NCBI GenBank assembly: GCA_900549135.1
Contig: URNI01000093.1
Span: forward strand, 1-7,727
Origin: an uncultured Collinsella sp.
Lineage (GTDB): Bacteria; Actinomycetota; Coriobacteriia; Coriobacteriales; Coriobacteriaceae
Reading direction: 5' to 3'
Length of the DNA stretch: 7,727 nucleotides
This document shows, piece by piece, positions 5,784-7,727 of this stretch. Made by a program: the position numbers and the translations under genes. Each line of letters opens with the position of its first letter. The first letter of the stretch is position 1. The notes under the pieces are model-generated. The model ran no database searches, was not told where the DNA came from, and saw only the letters and a list, made by a program, of their open reading frames with translations.

Positions 5784-5796
5784 ACCCTAGTTGACC
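5771..5796 (+). promoter_or_regulatory. Dyad operator-like site over the exporter promoter
   Basis: GGTCAACTA (5771-5779) and TAGTTGACC (5788-5796) are perfect inverted arms with an 8-base spacer. The site covers the -10 box and the predicted start, as expected of a repressor operator. The sequence is unlike the ArsR/SmtB operators in this window. The TAGGT-N-A pattern in the left arm is reminiscent of DtxR/MntR-family boxes, but that assignment is a guess. Confidence 0.6.
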
Positions 5797-5845
5797 GCTA
5801 GGACTTTTACAATGCTGCCGAAAGACACGAAAGGTTCCATCCTTC

Positions 5846-6928
5846 ATGGATTTGCTGATTGATATTTTGCTCGACGCTGGCAGGGACACGCTGTCGCTGG
5901 TGCCGTTTTTGTTGGTGACGTATCTGGCCCTCGAGACCCTGGAGCACGTTGCGGGCGACCGCGTTAACGGCGCCATCAAGCGCGCCGGTGCCGCGGGCCC
6001 CGTGGTTGGCTCGTTGCTGGGCATGGTGCCGCAGTGCGGCTTTTCGGCAATGGCGGCCACGCTGTACGCCGGTCGCGTCGTGACCTTGGGCACGTTGGTG
6101 GCGGTGTTCCTTTCGACCTCCGATGAGATGCTGCCGCTGTTGCTCGCAGAGCAGGTGCCCGTGCAGACTATGGCGATGCTTTTGGCTTCGAAGGCACTGA
6201 TCGCGCTGGTCACGGGCTTTATCGTGGACGCCGCCATTCGCGGCCTGCGTCGTAACGCTCGCGCACATGCGGCGATTCGCCGTACCGTGCTGGGGACCGC
6301 TGCTAATCCGGCTCATGTGAACTGCGCGCACGACGACCACACTGGCGGTGACATCATCGACGAGGTGGCCGAGGCGGGCGTGAGCGCCGATCACATCCAT
6401 GAGCTGTGCGAGCGCGACCATTGCGGTTGCGATGAAGACGAGGACGAGCACGAACACGGACATGGCCACGATCACGGTCACGCGGACAAGCACGAGCACC
6501 ACCACGACCACAGCCACTCCCACGAGGGCGCTCCCGTTCTGTCGATTATCCGCAGCGCGATCTCGCACGCCGTGCAGGTGTCGGTATTCATTTTCCTGGT
6601 GACGCTGATTCTGGTCGCCGTCCTCGAGACCTTTGGCGAGTCCGCAATCGAGCAGTTCCTGCGCGGCAATGAGACGCTCGCCGTCCTGGGTTCGGCGCTT
6701 GTCGGTCTGATCCCCAATTGCTCTGCCAGCGTCGTTATTACGCAGTTGTACCTCGAAGGTGCGCTACAGCTGGCGCCGATGCTCGCCGGCACGCTCATTT
6801 CCGCCGGCGTGGGCTACCTAGTCCTGTTCCGCACCAACCGCAGCGCTCGCGAAAATGCCGTGTTCCTGGTCATGATGTACGTCATCGGCGCCGGTTGGGG
6901 ACTCGTTCTTTCCGCCTTCGGCCTCTAA
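5846..6928 (+). CDS. Putative 10-TM heavy-metal/manganese exporter (ArsP_2/DUF2899 type)
   Basis: This 360-residue membrane protein is built from two related halves. Each carries a Gly-x-x-Pro-x-Cys signature, GMVPQCG (59-65) and GLIPNCSAS (287-295), followed by a hydrophobic Leu/Ala/Thr-rich stretch; the first half also has STSDE (90-94). The halves are joined by a hydrophilic loop (about 135-230) with 16 His between 183 and 226, several Asp/Glu and C188, C193 and C195, a likely metal-binding segment. This matches the family annotated as putative manganese transporter or arsenic efflux protein; the substrate is not firmly known. The ATG at 5846 has GAAAGG 11 bases upstream, slightly far. The gene is monocistronic, controlled by a promoter with an overlapping dyad and closed by a strong terminator. 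The metal-rich loop argues for a cation rather than arsenite. Confidence 0.87.
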   Translation: MDLLIDILLDAGRDTLSLVPFLLVTYLALETLEHVAGDRVNGAIKRAGAAGPVVGSLLGMVPQCGFSAMAATLYAGRVVTLGTLVAVFLSTSDEMLPLLLAEQVPVQTMAMLLASKALIALVTGFIVDAAIRGLRRNARAHAAIRRTVLGTAANPAHVNCAHDDHTGGDIIDEVAEAGVSADHIHELCERDHCGCDEDEDEHEHGHGHDHGHADKHEHHHDHSHSHEGAPVLSIIRSAISHAVQVSVFIFLVTLILVAVLETFGESAIEQFLRGNETLAVLGSALVGLIPNCSASVVITQLYLEGALQLAPMLAGTLISAGVGYLVLFRTNRSARENAVFLVMMYVIGAGWGLVLSAFGL

Positions 6929-6940
6929 GTAGGCCTAGCA

Positions 6941-7014
6941 AAACGGGCTTCAAAATAGCCATGCTTGGCGCCGGCGCAATGCGGCGACGCATGGCATTTT
7001 GAAGCCCGTTTTTT
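6941..7014 (+). terminator. Strong intrinsic terminator of the exporter gene
   Basis: A perfect 16-bp stem (6941-6956 with 6996-7011) continues, after one bulged A, into a 7-bp stem GCCATGC/GCATGGC around a 24-base loop. The stem runs into a T tract (7009-7014). It lies 12 bases after the exporter stop codon. A shorter A run on the left side could give weak termination on the minus strand too. Confidence 0.92.
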
Positions 7015-7049
7015 GTTGAGCCATGGATCCTGAGCGTTCACGCCGCTCA

Positions 7050-7093
7050 AAACAAAAAGGCAGATTTCCGGGCATATCCCAAAAATCTGCCTT
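7050..7093 (-). terminator. Intrinsic terminator of the YaiI-family gene
   Basis: An 11-bp stem, AAGGCAGATTT/AAATCTGCCTT (7057-7067 with 7083-7093), has a small inner GGG/CCC pairing in the loop. On the minus strand it is followed by TTTTTGTTTTG. It starts two bases after the gene's stop codon and converges with the exporter terminator 36 bases away. Confidence 0.92.
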
Positions 7094-7095
7094 GG

Positions 7096-7578
7096 TTAGT
7101 GCAGCAGCTCGGTGAGGTTGCGTTTAAAGCGGGATCGGTCTTCGCTGGTAAATGCCGCCGGTCCGCGGGTACGACCGCCAGCGCGGCGCACCTTCTTTTC
7201 CTCGTGACGAATAAACAGCTGCATGTCGATGGTCGCCTTATCGTAGACGCGCCCGCGCACGCCGATGGCGGCGGCATCGCGTCCGAGCACCATGCTCGCC
7301 AGGCCAATGTCCTGCGTCACGACCACGTCGCCAGCCTGCAGGCGCTCGATAATGGCAAAGTCGGCGCTATCGGCTCCCACACTCACATCGAGCGTCGTGA
7401 CCCAAAAGCCCCGACGCGCATGCTCGGCGTCGCGCGGGTCGTCGCGGCGAATGTGGCGTTCCAGGTTCTGCGTGCTGTTGCCGGCGATAACGACGGCGAC
7501 GCCCGCCCTTCGCGCGCAGTCGATCGACTCGCGCGTAACCGGGCAGGCGTCGGCATCAATAAAGAGCGTTCTTGGCAT
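7096..7578 (-). CDS. yaiI: YaiI/YqxD family protein (UPF0178, DUF188)
   Basis: This 160-residue soluble protein belongs to the widespread YaiI/YqxD family, whose function is unknown. The hallmark DADACP lies at residues 8-13, followed by the conserved VGADSADFAI (67-76, with D70 and D73) and TQDIGLA (88-94, with D90). The C-terminal block SEDRSRFKRNL, before the final ELLH, is also typical. The spaced acidic residues resemble the metal site of PIN-like nucleases, to which this family is thought to be related in fold, but activity is not established. Length is close to the family norm of about 150. The start is fixed by the N-terminal motif, though no Shine-Dalgarno sequence is seen. Its ATG directly follows the stop codon of the upstream membrane gene, which suggests translational coupling. 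A strong terminator follows at once. Confidence 0.93.
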   Translation of the reverse strand: MPRTLFIDADACPVTRESIDCARRAGVAVVIAGNSTQNLERHIRRDDPRDAEHARRGFWVTTLDVSVGADSADFAIIERLQAGDVVVTQDIGLASMVLGRDAAAIGVRGRVYDKATIDMQLFIRHEEKKVRRAGGRTRGPAAFTSEDRSRFKRNLTELLH

Positions 7579-7727
7579 CTAGTGCACCAGTTTGCCAAAC
7601 TGAATGGCGCGGACGATGAGCGTCACGCCAAACACCAGGAGCGCGACGCCGCTAAAGATGACGAGCATCTTTGCCGACCACAGCGGATAGATAAACACGA
7701 ACATGCCGGCGATGATGGAGAGCGCGC
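7579..7727 (-). CDS. C-terminal end of an HdeD/DUF308-like membrane protein (partial)
   Basis: Only the last 48 codons and the stop (7579-7581) are in the window; the gene continues beyond its right edge. The visible part has two hydrophobic segments, ALSIIAGMFVFIYPL and MLVIFSGVALLVFGVTLIV, joined by a short WSAK turn, then a short polar tail ending KLVH. The GxxxFxxP hairpin followed by a second Gly-rich segment resembles the repeated helical pairs of HdeD/DUF308 small membrane proteins, which are linked to acid stress in enterobacteria. Family assignment from so short a piece is tentative. The stop abuts the next gene's start, so the two are probably one operon. Confidence 0.65.
   Translation of the reverse strand, partial: ALSIIAGMFVFIYPLWSAKMLVIFSGVALLVFGVTLIVRAIQFGKLVH

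Noticed and set aside
5159..5794. Plus-strand open frame of 211 codons opposite the exonuclease
   Set aside because: It is antisense to a gene with clear DEDDh motifs and has low-complexity Gly/Ala/Val/Leu composition.
5807..6568. Minus-strand open frame of 253 codons opposite the exporter
   Set aside because: Its valine-rich run is the complement of the exporter's His-rich coding stretch; no family features are visible.

Overview
The window looks like chromosomal DNA of a high-GC Gram-positive anaerobe. Protein style, GC-rich codon use and gene content suggest a Coriobacteriia member, perhaps Collinsella. That placement is an impression, not a computed result.

Positions 1-2817 hold a zinc/cadmium/lead efflux locus on the minus strand. 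In transcription order it has a consensus promoter overlapped by SmtB/ArsR-type operators, an ArsR-family metal sensor with a complete alpha-5 zinc site, a stand-alone 72-residue HMA metal-binding protein, a hairpin plus a third operator, and a class PIB-2 metal-transporting P-type ATPase. The ATPase has a lysine-rich N-terminus and no metal-binding domain of its own, so the usual fused HMA domain seems to be supplied by the separate small protein.

Positions 2814-4705 form a visibly more AT-rich island. It holds one 396-residue gene of no assigned function, which I read as a DUF559/Vsr-like PD-(D/E)XK nuclease related to the C-terminal part of AbiEi-type proteins. Two 44-bp inverted repeat copies lie downstream of it and a weaker, diverged copy lies upstream. 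The gene-free stretches 2814-3163 and 4355-4705 contain only these repeats, the efflux promoter and one GC-rich hairpin.

Positions 4706-5674 encode a DnaQ-like DEDDh exonuclease on the minus strand. Divergent to it at 5846-6928 is a putative 10-TM heavy-metal/manganese exporter (ArsP_2, DUF2899 type) with a strongly His-rich central loop. Its promoter overlaps a 9+9 bp dyad that looks like an operator. A 16-bp-stem terminator follows.

Positions 7057-7727 hold a minus-strand pair: the C-terminal end of an HdeD/DUF308-like membrane protein, cut by the window edge, and a YaiI/YqxD (UPF0178) protein whose start codon directly abuts the upstream stop. A strong intrinsic terminator follows.

Two separately controlled metal-export systems flank the nuclease island. 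No tRNA, rRNA, CRISPR array or transposase is visible.
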